DNA of 64,000 nt, from the NCBI RefSeq assembly GCF_000526915.1, contig NZ_JAGZ01000004.1, positions 62,001-126,000 of the forward strand, read 5' to 3'. Positions 48,767 to 58,787 of the stretch are shown here, piece after piece. The stretch comes from Mycobacterium genavense ATCC 51234 (lineage in GTDB: Bacteria > Actinomycetota > Actinomycetes > Mycobacteriales > Mycobacteriaceae). The notes beneath the pieces are model-generated. The model was not told where the DNA came from. It saw nothing but the letters and a program-made list of their open reading frames with translations, and made no database searches. The position numbers were made by a program, and so were the translations under genes. How positions within the stretch are numbered: the stretch's first letter is position 1; each line of letters starts with the position of its first letter.

Positions 48767-49489
48767 GCATCGCGCGCGTCGACGCGCCCAGCCGGTAATT
48801 GCGCACCGGATGCCGGGTCGCCACCGGCACCGCCCTGCGGAATCGGTTCGCGATCAGGCGGGCCAACCGCGGATGGGTGCCCAGCGGCCGGCTGACCACA
48901 TCGGCACCGCAGTTGCGGAGTATCTCCTGGAACAGTCCGTCGGCGAGCAGATAGGACGCGATCGCGACGCGGCGCGCACCACCGGCCCGCGCCATCTCGA
49001 CGACCTGGGCGATCTGCGGATCGCCAATGGCCGCAAATCCCAGGGTGACTCGCGATCCGATCAGCGCCGACTACAGCGTCGCGGTGGTGTGCAAATCCGC
49101 GCGGGCGATGGGATCCGACGTTCCCGCCGCCCCGAGGATCACCGAATCACCGTGTCGCCAACCGGATGTCAGCAATTGGTCGGCCACGATCCGAGCGATT
49201 TCACCGTCGGGGCCCAGTGCTGGCGTGACGATGACATCGGGATGCCCGCTGGCCGCGACGTGGGCGGGCACGTCGGAGCGGACGTGATAGCCGCGCGACA
49301 AGAACGCGGGCACCAGGACGGCCCGCCCCCGACGTCGGCGAGCACCTCGCTGGGGGTGGGGCCCAACACGTCGACGAAGGCGAGCCGCACGGTGCGGCCC
49401 AGCTGCCTACCGACCTGCGCGGCCAGGTCGCCGATCATCGCGACACCGCCCGGCCGGCGGGTGCCGTGTGCGGCAAGGATGAGGCTCAT
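48756..49489 (-). pseudogene. CbiX/sirohydrochlorin-chelatase-like protein (frameshift and in-frame TAG)
   Basis: The equivalent of Rv0259c (about 245 residues). The start MSLILAAHGTRRPGG carries the chelatase histidine. Near 49328 one base is missing; the next frame continues AVLVPAFLSRGYHVRSDVPAHV with the second conserved His. A TAG at 49071-49073 follows LHTTATL, after which SALIGSRVTLGFAAIGDPQ and the C-terminal half are readable to the TGA at 48756. It overlaps the HemD-regulator start as ATGA, so the two form an operon. The role would be metal insertion into sirohydrochlorin for siroheme, the NirB cofactor. Confidence 0.78.
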
Positions 49490-50631
49490 GGCGTTCCCAC
49501 CGGTTCGTCGATCGCGAGCCGGTAACCGCGCTTGACGACCGTCGCGATAATGTTCGTGTCGCCCAACGCTGTTCGCAGTCGCAGCACCGCGGTGTCGACC
49601 GCATGTGGATCGTTGCTGTTGCCGGGCAGGACTTGCAGCAATTCGCCGCGGGCCACGACGTCGCCCGGGCGTTGCGCCAGCGCGCGCAGTTCCGCCATCC
49701 CGGACCCGGACAGCGACTGGACCAAACCGTCGACCAGTACGCGATTTCCGCGGATCTCGATCGCGTGGCCGGCAGCCGTCACATTGGCCGATCCGAGCAC
49801 CGGCAGCTTTTCGGCGATGTGGCGGGCCAACGCTCCCAGCCGCATCCGCTCGGGTGCCGACGTCGGAATACCCTTGCGGTGCAACGGCTGGGCCGTCACC
49901 GGGCCGACGCACATCGCGTGCACGTCGGTGCGCATCGCCTCGATCACCTGATCCTCGATATTCAAGTCGCGGCTGCGCTCGAGAACCGCCGCCGCGGCAG
50001 GCGCCGAGGTGAAGCTGACGGCGTCGAACTGGCGCCGCGCGATCCCGGTGACCAGTTGATCGAAGTTGCCGCCGATCGCGGTCGACTTCCATCGATACAC
50101 CCGGATGGGCACCACCTCGGCACCGGCGGCGCGCAACCCCCCGATGAATTCCGGGAACGGGTCCCAGGCGTCGGCGGCGCCGTGCAATTGGACCGCGATC
50201 CGCGCGCCGGCCACCCCCGACTCGAGTAGGTACCTGAGCAACTCTTGGGAGGATTCGGATTTCGGCGACCATTCTTCGTGCAGACCGGCCGCGCGGAGCG
50301 CCTCCGTCACCTTCGGCCCGCGCGCCAGGACTCGCGCCTTAGACAGCGACTCGATGAGCTGATTGGACAATCCCCAGCCCTCGGCCGCGGCCACCCAGCC
50401 GCGGAACCCGATGCCGGTGTGGGCTACCAGAATGTCGGGCGGATTGGCGATCACGCCTTCGGTATTGCTGTGCAGTTCTTCATCTTCGGGCAGCGCGATC
50501 ATGTTGATCGCGGCCGCGCTGGAGACCTCGGCGCCCTGACGACTCAGCAACGCGCACAACTCCTCGGACCGGCGCGACGACGTGACCGCTACCCGGTAAC
50601 CGGTTAGCGGTGCTGAGTCGGGCTGATCCAT
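49486..50631 (-). CDS. Uroporphyrinogen-III synthase-like protein fused to a winged-helix regulator (Rv0260c-like)
   Basis: 381 residues, the same as Rv0260c. Residues about 10-260 are HemD-like (GYRVAVTSSRRSEELCALL, ILVAHTGIGFRGWVAAA, FDAVSFTSAPAAAAVLE). Residues about 285-375 form an OmpR/PhoB-type winged helix (ELRALAQRPGDVVARGELLQ, HAVDTAVLRLRTALGD, IATVVKRGYRLA). The ATG at 50631 fits the family start; the open frame extends much further upstream but only antisense to narK3. Downstream of it lies the broken CbiX gene. It is presumed to tie siroheme synthesis to nitrite assimilation. Intact. Confidence 0.85.
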   Translation of the reverse strand: MDQPDSAPLTGYRVAVTSSRRSEELCALLSRQGAEVSSAAAINMIALPEDEELHSNTEGVIANPPDILVAHTGIGFRGWVAAAEGWGLSNQLIESLSKARVLARGPKVTEALRAAGLHEEWSPKSESSQELLRYLLESGVAGARIAVQLHGAADAWDPFPEFIGGLRAAGAEVVPIRVYRWKSTAIGGNFDQLVTGIARRQFDAVSFTSAPAAAAVLERSRDLNIEDQVIEAMRTDVHAMCVGPVTAQPLHRKGIPTSAPERMRLGALARHIAEKLPVLGSANVTAAGHAIEIRGNRVLVDGLVQSLSGSGMAELRALAQRPGDVVARGELLQVLPGNSNDPHAVDTAVLRLRTALGDTNIIATVVKRGYRLAIDEPVGTP

Positions 50632-50708
50632 ACGACCTGTGTATGCCCGCGACGTTTCCGCGGCGTTACCTGACGATTGCTGACGCATTGCCCACGTTGC
50701 GGTGATCG

Positions 50709-52106
50709 TCACACCTGCGCCGGCTCCGCTGTGAGCACTGAATCCGGCACATCCTGCGCAGATATGGGACGGCGCAGGTACCTCGTCCACGTCAGGAACG
50801 CCGCCGCGATGTAAGAAATCAGAAACACCCAATACGCCGCCGTCTCGGTGCCGCTGCGCAGGTAAGACTCGCGCAGCGCCAAATTGATTCCGACGCCGCC
50901 GAGCGCGCCGACCGCCGAGCAGACGCCGATCAGCGAGCCGGATTTCGCCCGCGACCACTGCCGGCGCTGCGCTTCGCTGCCGTCCAGCGAGCGACTGCGG
51001 GCCTCGAACACCGACGGAATCAGTTTGAACACCGAGCCATTGCCCATTCCCGACAGCACGAACAGCACGATGAACCCGATCACGTAGCCGACCACCGCGC
51101 CCGACGACGTGCTGCCGCTGTGGTCCTCGACGGTGCTGATGCCCACCAGCAAGCCGGCGCCGGCGATCATGCCCACCAACACGTCCAACGTGACGTGACT
51201 CCCGCCGCGGCGGTCGGCCAGCCGGCCGCCGTAGATCCGCGCCAGCGAGCCCAATAGCGGCCCGACGAAGGCGATTTGGGCCGCGTGCAGCGACGCGTGC
51301 GCGGCGCTTTCGCCGTTGGCCCCGAAGTTGACCTGCAGCACCTGACCGAAGGCGAAGGAAAACCCGATCCAGGAGCCGAACGTGCAGATGTAGAGCAGCG
51401 AGATCGCCCAGGTGTCGCGATCGAACAGGATCGAGCGGATGTGGGCGGGCTCGACGCCGTGGTCCAGGTTGTCCATGAACAGCGCCGCGGCGATTCCGAC
51501 CGCGGTCAGCAACACCAGGTAGACCGCGCACACCCAATAGGGAGCCTGGTGACCGGCGGTGGCCAGCACCAGCAGGCCGACCAATTGGATCGCCGCGACA
51601 CCAAGGTTGCCGACGCCGGCGTTGATCGCCAGCGCGGTGCCCTTGAGCCGCTGCGGGTAGAACGCGTTGACGTTGGCCAGCGATGCCGCGTAGTTGCCGC
51701 CGCCCAGGCCGGTCAGCGCCGCGCACACCACATACGGCCACAGCGGCAGCCCGGGATTGGCCAGCAGCACGATCGTGCCGCCGGTCGGGATCAGCAGCAC
51801 GAACGCGGACAACACGGTCCAGTTGCGGCCGCGGAACCTGGCGATACCCAACGTGTAGGGGATGCGCACGCACCCGCCGACCAGCGTGGCAACGGCACCG
51901 AGGAGCAACTTGTCGCTGGCGTGGAAACCGTAGACCGACATCGGCATGAACAGCACCAGCACCGACCACAGGGTCCAGATCGAGAAGGCGACATGATCAC
52001 CCGCCATCGTGCACAGCAGATTGCGGCGAGCAATTTTGTCGTTGCCGGCCGCCCAGGCCTCGGTGTCCTCGGGATTCCAATCGGTGATCTGGTGGTTGCG
52101 GCCCAT
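50709..52106 (-). CDS. narK3: Nitrate/nitrite transporter, MFS NNP family (NarK3-like)
   Basis: A 465-residue, roughly 12-helix transporter. The nitrate signature GLGGGNYAASLANVNAFYP and the second-half motif GSVFKLIPSVFEARSRSL with GVCSAVGALGGVGINLAL are present. The start is the ATG at 52106 (MGRNHQITDWNPED); an upstream TTG is less likely. It lies 77 bases upstream of the HemD-regulator gene on the same strand. Intact, in contrast to the neighbouring paralogue. Confidence 0.85.
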   Translation of the reverse strand: MGRNHQITDWNPEDTEAWAAGNDKIARRNLLCTMAGDHVAFSIWTLWSVLVLFMPMSVYGFHASDKLLLGAVATLVGGCVRIPYTLGIARFRGRNWTVLSAFVLLIPTGGTIVLLANPGLPLWPYVVCAALTGLGGGNYAASLANVNAFYPQRLKGTALAINAGVGNLGVAAIQLVGLLVLATAGHQAPYWVCAVYLVLLTAVGIAAALFMDNLDHGVEPAHIRSILFDRDTWAISLLYICTFGSWIGFSFAFGQVLQVNFGANGESAAHASLHAAQIAFVGPLLGSLARIYGGRLADRRGGSHVTLDVLVGMIAGAGLLVGISTVEDHSGSTSSGAVVGYVIGFIVLFVLSGMGNGSVFKLIPSVFEARSRSLDGSEAQRRQWSRAKSGSLIGVCSAVGALGGVGINLALRESYLRSGTETAAYWVFLISYIAAAFLTWTRYLRRPISAQDVPDSVLTAEPAQV

Positions 52107-52385
52107 GCGATCTGCGCCTTTCGTCAATGAGTGGTCGAAATCGTGTGGGCGCCAAGCAGTTCAACCCATTACTGGGAAGAGCTGTGGTGAGTCTGGCATC
52201 AATGCCCGTGGGGACGCCCCGAATTGATGAGGTATGCCCTGCCTTGGTTCCGATGCTCACATTCGGACCCGATTTGCGTCAACTCATTCGGGTCAATATC
52301 GGCTGTAAGTTGAATCCCAGTTATCTGGCAAATCGCTGAGTCGATATTGGCGGCGCGCCCGTGCGCCATGGGGCGTATACCGCGG

Positions 52386-53806
52386 CTAGACGGTGGCCAG
52401 CCCGACACCCGATGTGGCCGCGCCCGCCTCCAGTGCCATCACCTCGAGCGGACGACGGACGTAGACCGCCCAGGTCAGTGCCGAGGCCGCCACATAGCAC
52501 AGCGTGAAGGCCCAGAACGCCGATGTGGCGGTGTCGCTGTGCAGGTACGACTGCCGCAGTGCGAGATTGACGCCGACGCCGCCGAGCGCGCCGACCGCTC
52601 CGGCGAGCCCGATCAGTGCACCAGACATCGAGCGCGACCACTGCCGGCGCTCGGTCTCGCCCATCTGCAGCGAATGACTACGCGCCTCGAAGATCGACGG
52701 GATCATCTTGTACACCGAACCATTGCCGATGCCGGACAGAATGAACAGCGCCACGAAGCCGATCACAAATCCGACCATCGTGGAATTAGAAGTCCGGCCC
52801 GCGCCGTGGCTACCGAAAGTACTTGCGCCAACCAGTATTCCGCCGGCCAAGATCATCGAGCAGAAGACGGCCAGCGTGACCCTGCCGCCCCCGATGCGGT
52901 CGGCGAGCCTGCCGCCGTACACCCGCGTGACCGATCCCAAAAGCGGCCCCAGGAAAGCGATTTGGGCGGCATGCAGAAAAGCCTGCGCGGCGTTCTCGCC
53001 GCTGGCGGCGAAGTTCATCTGCAGTACCTGGCCGAACGCGAACGAGAAGCCGATGAACGAGCCGAACGTGCCGATGTAGAGCAGTGTGATCACCCAGGTG
53101 TGTGGCTCGGACAGCACCGCCCGCATGGTGGACGTATCGATGCGGTAGTGCGCCAGATTGTCCATGTACAGCGCGGCGCCGATGCCGGCAATGGTAAGCA
53201 GCACAAGGTAAATGGCGCACACCCAGTATGGCTGGCGGTTTCCGGCGGCCGCGATCACCAGCAGGCCGACCAGCTGAACCATCGGCACACCGAGGTTGCC
53301 GCCGCCGGCGTTGATTGCCAACGCCCAGCCCTTCAGGCGTTGCGGGTAGAATGCGTTGATGTTCGTCATCGACGACGCGAAGTTGCCACCGCCCAGGCCG
53401 GCCAGTGCCGCACACACCAGATACGGTCACAGCGACAGACCGGGGTGGGCGAGCAGCACCATCGTGCCGACGCTCGGGATCAACAGCACCAGCGCGGAGA
53501 ACACCGTCCAGTTGCGCCCGCCGAACTTCGCGGTGGCGAACGTGTACGGGAAACGCAAGCACGCCCCGACCAGGGTGGCGGGTGGCGCCGAGCAGGAATT
53601 TGTCGCCGGCGGAAAAGCCGTAAACCGACGCCGGCATGAACAGCACCATCCGACCAGAGCGACCATACCGAGAAGCCGATGTGCTCCGCGATCACCGACC
53701 AGATCAGGTTGCGGCGGGCGATCTTGTCGTTGCCGGCCTCCCAGGCCGCCGTGTCTTCGGGGTCCCAGTTCGACAGGACATGTGGACGGCCCAGGGCGAG
53801 TTTCAT
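52386..53806 (-). pseudogene. Second NarK-like nitrate/nitrite transporter, decayed
   Basis: A paralogue of the gene at 50709. The start MKLALGRPHVLSNWDPEDTAAWE (quoted in part) is clear. Near 53651 two bases are missing, near 53580 one is extra, and a TGA at 53427-53429 stands where the paralogue has Trp (LPLWPYVVCAAL; TGG to TGA). After this the remaining 340 residues are intact, including GLGGGNFASSMTNINAFYP. The reconstructed length is about 473 residues. The 279 bases to the next transporter gene (52107-52385) hold no recognisable gene. Confidence 0.8.
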
Positions 53807-53954
53807 GGCGATAACGCTAGAAATCCATTGTTGCCCGAGCGATGCCCGCAATGATCCGGGCGTGAATTTCCGCTCACTTGCGGCGGCGGCAGGTGTGAGG
53901 CAGTCAAACAGTGTGGCGTGCACCACAAAAAGGGCCTTCAGACGCCACGACAGC

Positions 53955-54569
<615 letters not shown>

Positions 54570-54613
54570 CTACAACCTTGTCGCCGGGCCCGTACCTGGA
54601 CAACACCCGATGT

Positions 54614-55498
54614 CTAACGGCTGCCCATCGGCAATCGCGGCCGAGCCCAGTGCAGCCGCACGCCCTGGCCAGCCCGCACCTGGGCGACCTTGTCGATGTG
54701 CTCGTCGATCACCACGCCGACCACCGGGTAACCGCCGGTGATCGGATGGTCGGGTCCCAGGATTACCGGTAATCCGTTGGGCGGCACCTGAATTGCGCCC
54801 CGGGTGGCGCCCTCGCTGGGCAGCTGCCGGTCGGGGAAGCGGTACTGCAGCGGACGGCCGACCAACCGCATCCCGACCCGGTCGCTGCGATCGGACACCA
54901 CCCAGTCGGTGTGGACCAGGACGTCGGGATCGACGAACCAGTCGTCGCGCGGCCCGGGCACCGCCAACAGCTCGACGGTGTCGGCGCTGATGGCCGCCAC
55001 GGGCGCCTGGTCGAGTTCGGGGTACTCGTCGGTGTGGGCGCCGACCGGCAGCTGGTCGCCGGGGGACAGCGGCGCCGGGCCTATCGCCGACATCACGTCG
55101 TAGCTGCGCGAGCCTAGCACCGGCTCCACCGAGATGCCGCCGCGTACCGCCAGGTAGGTCCGCAGGCCGGCCCGCGGGGTGCCCAGCGAGATCACTTGGC
55201 CATCGCGGACATGATGAATGCTGTTGGTGCCGAACTTGATTCCGTTGACCGAAGGGTCGGTGTCGGCACCGGTCACCGCGATGTCGATGTCGCCGCCGTG
55301 CACCCGGGCCGCGAACCCGCCGAAGGTCACTTCGACGGTGGCGCGGTCGTCGGGGTTGGCGACCAGCCGATTGGCGAGCTTGTGTGAACGGCGGTCGGCG
55401 GCGCCGGACCGCCCGACGCCGAGGTGGGCCTGTCCGGTACGGCCGAGGTCCTGGACGACGGCCAGCGGTCCGGTGCGCAGGATTTCGAGTGTCGGCAC
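54614..55498 (-). CDS. KipA/PxpC-like 5-oxoprolinase subunit (Rv0263c-like)
   Basis: A 294-residue cyclophilin-like-fold protein of the KipA (biotin-dependent carboxyltransferase/PxpC) family. [66 protein letters not shown] and [15 protein letters not shown] are family segments. It pairs with the KipI protein upstream (15-base gap). Together with a LamB/YcsF PxpA they would hydrolyse 5-oxoproline; no PxpA gene lies in this window. Intact. Confidence 0.87.
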   Translation of the reverse strand: MPTLEILRTGPLAVVQDLGRTGQAHLGVGRSGAADRRSHKLANRLVANPDDRATVEVTFGGFAARVHGGDIDIAVTGADTDPSVNGIKFGTNSIHHVRDGQVISLGTPRAGLRTYLAVRGGISVEPVLGSRSYDVMSAIGPAPLSPGDQLPVGAHTDEYPELDQAPVAAISADTVELLAVPGPRDDWFVDPDVLVHTDWVVSDRSDRVGMRLVGRPLQYRFPDRQLPSEGATRGAIQVPPNGLPVILGPDHPITGGYPVVGVVIDEHIDKVAQVRAGQGVRLHWARPRLPMGSR

Positions 55499-55513
55499 GG
55501 CATCCTCCTTGCG

Positions 55514-56176
55514 TTACGCGGCCCGGAACTGAACCCACATGCCCCGCGTCAGCAACGCCGGATCCGACCGCGTCAGGTCCCACAGCACCGCGTCGGTGTG
55601 GCCGATGAGTTGCCAGCCGCCGGGGGAGCGGCGTGGATAGATCGCGCTGAACTCGCCGGCGAGTGCGACGGAGCCGGCCGGTACCGCGGTGCGTGGCTCG
55701 GCGCGGCGCGGCACCCGCAAGCGCGGGTCGCCGTCGACGAGGTACCCGAAACCCGGTGCGAATCCACTGAATCCGACTCGCCACAGCGTCTCGGTGTGAG
55801 CGTCGACGACCTGTGTGGTCGTCAGCCCGGTGTGGTTGGCGACCTCGGCGAGGTCGGGACCGTCGTACACGACGTCGATCACCGCGTCGGCGGTGCGCTC
55901 GGCCGGAGCCGCGGTATCGGCGGTGATCCGTAGCTTGCGTAGTCGCTGTCGGACCACACCCTGATAGCGCGGGCCGTCGAGTTTGACCAGCACCGTGCGG
56001 GCGGCGGGCACGATGTCGAGCACACCCGGCAGTGCCGTCGCACGCAACGTGTCCGCCCATGCCAATACCTCTGCGGTGCTGCCACATTGCACCAGCAGCG
56101 CTTGGTCGCCATAGTCCAGAACGACGTTGCCGACCAACTCGGTCGACACGTCCGCGGGGAGATCCGTCACGCTCAT
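55514..56176 (-). CDS. KipI/PxpB-like 5-oxoprolinase subunit (Rv0264c-like)
   Basis: A 220-residue KipI-family protein. [34 protein letters not shown] and the conserved [12 protein letters not shown] followed by [21 protein letters not shown] residues are clear. It is the partner of KipA. The start is the ATG at 56176. Intact and in the order found in other mycobacteria. Confidence 0.87.
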   Translation of the reverse strand: MSVTDLPADVSTELVGNVVLDYGDQALLVQCGSTAEVLAWADTLRATALPGVLDIVPAARTVLVKLDGPRYQGVVRQRLRKLRITADTAAPAERTADAVIDVVYDGPDLAEVANHTGLTTTQVVDAHTETLWRVGFSGFAPGFGYLVDGDPRLRVPRRAEPRTAVPAGSVALAGEFSAIYPRRSPGGWQLIGHTDAVLWDLTRSDPALLTRGMWVQFRAA

Positions 56177-56275
56177 TACTGCACGGTAACTTCGGAATCC
56201 GCGCAGGCAAAGGGCCCGAGGCGGGATTTTCGAGCACTGCCAGAGCGGCCTTACCGAATGCTCAAAGAGGCTGGG

Positions 56276-57274
56276 CTATCCGAGGATTTTGCCGATCATC
56301 GGGGGCAGCTGATCGGCGACCACCGGGTAGCTCAGCGGCGACGCGAAGGCGATCGCACCGGCCTGGTCCTTGGTGGTGAAGACGTGGCGGTTCTGCGCGG
56401 TCGCCTGCGAGCCCGCCACCTCGGTGTCGGCCAGCACCGCCTTCTGCTCGTCGGGACTCTCGGTCGTCCAGATCACCACGTCCGCGGAATCGAGCACCGT
56501 CTTGATCTGGTCGCGCGGGATGACCGCGCGGTGACCGTTGACGAAAGGCTTGATGCTGTCGGCGATCACCAGCCCCATCTGGTTGAGGAAGTCGGTTCGC
56601 CAGCCCGCCGCCGTGGCGACCACCGATCCGCGGAACAGGCTGCCCTGCATCAGCAAGGCGCGCTTGGCTATCCACTGCGGGTGGTTCTGGGAGACGGCGA
56701 CGAACTGCTTGTCGACGCCGTCGATCAGCGCCTTCATCTGGTCGGGCTGGAACACCGCTTGACCGATCGCGGTGGCCTGGTCCTTCCACGGCTCGAAGAA
56801 GGCGTCGCCGTCGGATTGCGCGACAGTCGGCGCGATCGCGGACAGCTTCTGGTAGGTGTCGGCGTCCAAGCCGGCGTTGATGGCGACGATCAAATCGGGC
56901 TTGAGGCCGGAGATTTGGTCGACGGGAATCCCGTTGTCCAGGTTCAACACGACGGGTTGTGCGCCGCCGAGTTTGGATTGGGCCCACGGCCACACCGCGA
57001 ATGGCTGGTCACCGAACCAGTTGGTCATCGCGATCGGTACGACGCCGAGCGCCAGCAGGTCGTCCTGCTCGGTGAAGCCGGCGCTCACCACGCGCTTGGG
57101 TGGCGCCTTGATAACGGTTTTGCCGAATAAATGGGTGATCGTCACGCCCTCGGCGCCTGGAGCGCCGGCCGGCGGTTTGGGGCCGGAGCAGCCCGCCGCC
57201 GCCCCGGCTGCCGCGGCTGCCGCAGCGGCACCGGCGAGGCGCAAGAACCCCCGCCGATTCGATCCCTGTCGCAT
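56276..57274 (-). CDS. fecB2: Periplasmic iron/siderophore-binding lipoprotein (FecB2-like)
   Basis: A 332-residue substrate-binding protein matching Rv0265c. The N-terminus has a twin-arginine pattern (SNRRGFLRLAG), an alanine-rich hydrophobic core and a lipobox-like AAGC at about C29. The TroA/FecB domain follows: PKRVVSAGFTEQDDLLALG, LKPDLIVAINAGLD and VVIWTTESPDEQ. It would be exported by Tat, lipidated, and deliver ferric siderophore or heme at the outer face of the membrane. Start ATG 57274. Intact. Confidence 0.87.
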   Translation of the reverse strand: MRQGSNRRGFLRLAGAAAAAAAAGAAAGCSGPKPPAGAPGAEGVTITHLFGKTVIKAPPKRVVSAGFTEQDDLLALGVVPIAMTNWFGDQPFAVWPWAQSKLGGAQPVVLNLDNGIPVDQISGLKPDLIVAINAGLDADTYQKLSAIAPTVAQSDGDAFFEPWKDQATAIGQAVFQPDQMKALIDGVDKQFVAVSQNHPQWIAKRALLMQGSLFRGSVVATAAGWRTDFLNQMGLVIADSIKPFVNGHRAVIPRDQIKTVLDSADVVIWTTESPDEQKAVLADTEVAGSQATAQNRHVFTTKDQAGAIAFASPLSYPVVADQLPPMIGKILG

Positions 57275-57492
57275 CGCGTGAGAGTATCGCGCCGCTGACC
57301 CTGACCTGCATCGCCGCACGGTTTTGTCGCGCAGCGCAGCGGCATCGCCGGGGACGACGAAGTCCCGATAGATCGCCCGCGCCCGGATTGCCTGACGGGG
57401 CTTGAGCTTTGCGTTCCCGCAAACCCGGGGGCTGGTCAGGCATGGGGCAATTCTTTCGGACCCGCGGTGCCCGGCCGGGAAGCCGGCGATGT
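57275..57492. other. Short non-coding gap replacing the oplA-narU-Rv0268c stretch
   Basis: In M. tuberculosis three genes (oplA, narU, Rv0268c; from memory) lie between the fecB2 and Rv0269c equivalents; here only 218 bases separate them. No gene was recognised. The gap must hold the fecB2 promoter. It may be a deletion junction or an ancestral arrangement. Confidence 0.5.
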
Positions 57493-58730
57493 CTACCGCT
57501 GCCCCTCCTTGTTCCACGTGCTGTAGTCGGCGATCAGCTTCTCCTGCGGCGGGCGCTGGTCGGTGGGCACGTGCTGCAGGTTGATCCGGATCCGGTACCA
57601 AATCGAACTCGGCCCGCGCATGCCGTCGACCAGCACGTCGGCCTACTGCAAGAGTTCGGCGACGGCGGGGTAGCGGTCGCGCCAGGTGTCCAGCGCGGCC
57701 ATCGCCTCGTTCTTGGTCTTGGTGCGGGCTATCTCGATCAGCGGCATCGACGACTGCCGGCGGCCGTCGGAGCTTTTCTTCGAGCCGCGGGGCGCCCGCT
57801 CCGGCGGGCCCATCTCCTCGGCCAGCATCAGCAGGCGGTCCAGGTCGCCGACCGCGTCACCCATCCCCGCCCACGGGTCGCCCAGCTCGGCGAACCGCTC
57901 GGGGACGGTCTCGATGGTTAACGCCTCCGGCCGGCAGCCGGCGACCTCGTCCCAGTGCAACGGCGTCGACACCCGGGCATCCGGCGTGGCCCGCACCGAG
58001 TAGGCCGACGCGACGGTGCGGTCCTTCGAGTTCTGGTTGAAGTCGACGAAGACGCCCTCGCGCTCCTCCTTCCACCACCGGCTGGTCGCGGCCTCGGGGA
58101 TGCGCCGCTCGACCTCGCGGGCCACGGTCTGGGCGGCCAGTCGGACCTGACGGAACTCCCAGCGCCGCGCGATGCGGGCGTAGATGTGAAAGCCCCGCGA
58201 TCCCGACGTCTTGGGCCACGCGGTCAGCCCGTAGTCCTCCAGTACCTCGCGGGCCACCAGCGCCACGTCGACGATTCCCCGCCAGTCCACCCCGGGCATC
58301 GGGTCCAGGTCGACCCGCAGCTCGTCGGGGTGATCGAGGTCGTCGGCGAGCACCGGGTGCGGGTTGAGGTCCACGCAGCCCAGGTTGAACGCCCACGCCA
58401 GCCCGGCGGCGTCGTGGATGACGGTCTCGGCAGCCGACGTGCCCCGCGCGTAGTGGAGTTCGGCGACGTCGACCCAGTCCGGGCGCTTCGTCGGCGCGCG
58501 CTTCTGAAACACCGCCTCTTGTCCGATGCCCTTGACGAAGCGCTTCAGGATCATCGGCCGGCCACGCCCCGCAACGCTCCGTCGGCGACCGACAGGTAAT
58601 AGCGCACCAGGTCGAGCTTGGTGTAAGGCCCTGTCTCCGCGCGCGCTTCGAACACGACCTTGTCCGGGTGGGTGATCGTGACTTCGTGTCCGGCAACCTC
58701 CAATGACACCGGACCGGCCATGGGATTCAT
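57493..58730 (-). pseudogene. LigD-type primase/polymerase domain protein (Rv0269c-like), frameshift and in-frame TAG
   Basis: A LigD-PrimPol-like polymerase of about 410 residues. Motifs: the catalytic Asp pair in DELRVDLDPMPGVDW, the SGSRGFHIYARI segment and VFVDFNQNSKDRT. The start is at 58730 or 58721 (MAGPVSLEVAGHEVTITHP). About four bases (CGGC) are missing near 58558, before MILKRFVKGIG. A TAG at 57643-57645 follows AVAELLQ; the frame beyond continues ADVLVDGMRGPSSIWYRIR to a TAG at 57493. The central 303 residues are still readable as one frame, so a truncated polymerase might be made. Confidence 0.78.
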
Positions 58731-58787
58731 CGTATTCCGCGAGAATTTTCTGGCCGCGTTGCGACCCGCGTCACATATGGTGAGGTT

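Noticed and set aside
49486..51969. An 827-codon frame joining the HemD-regulator to upstream sequence
   Set aside because: The part upstream of 50631 is antisense-frame translation of narK3; the 381-residue protein from ATG 50631 equals the family length.
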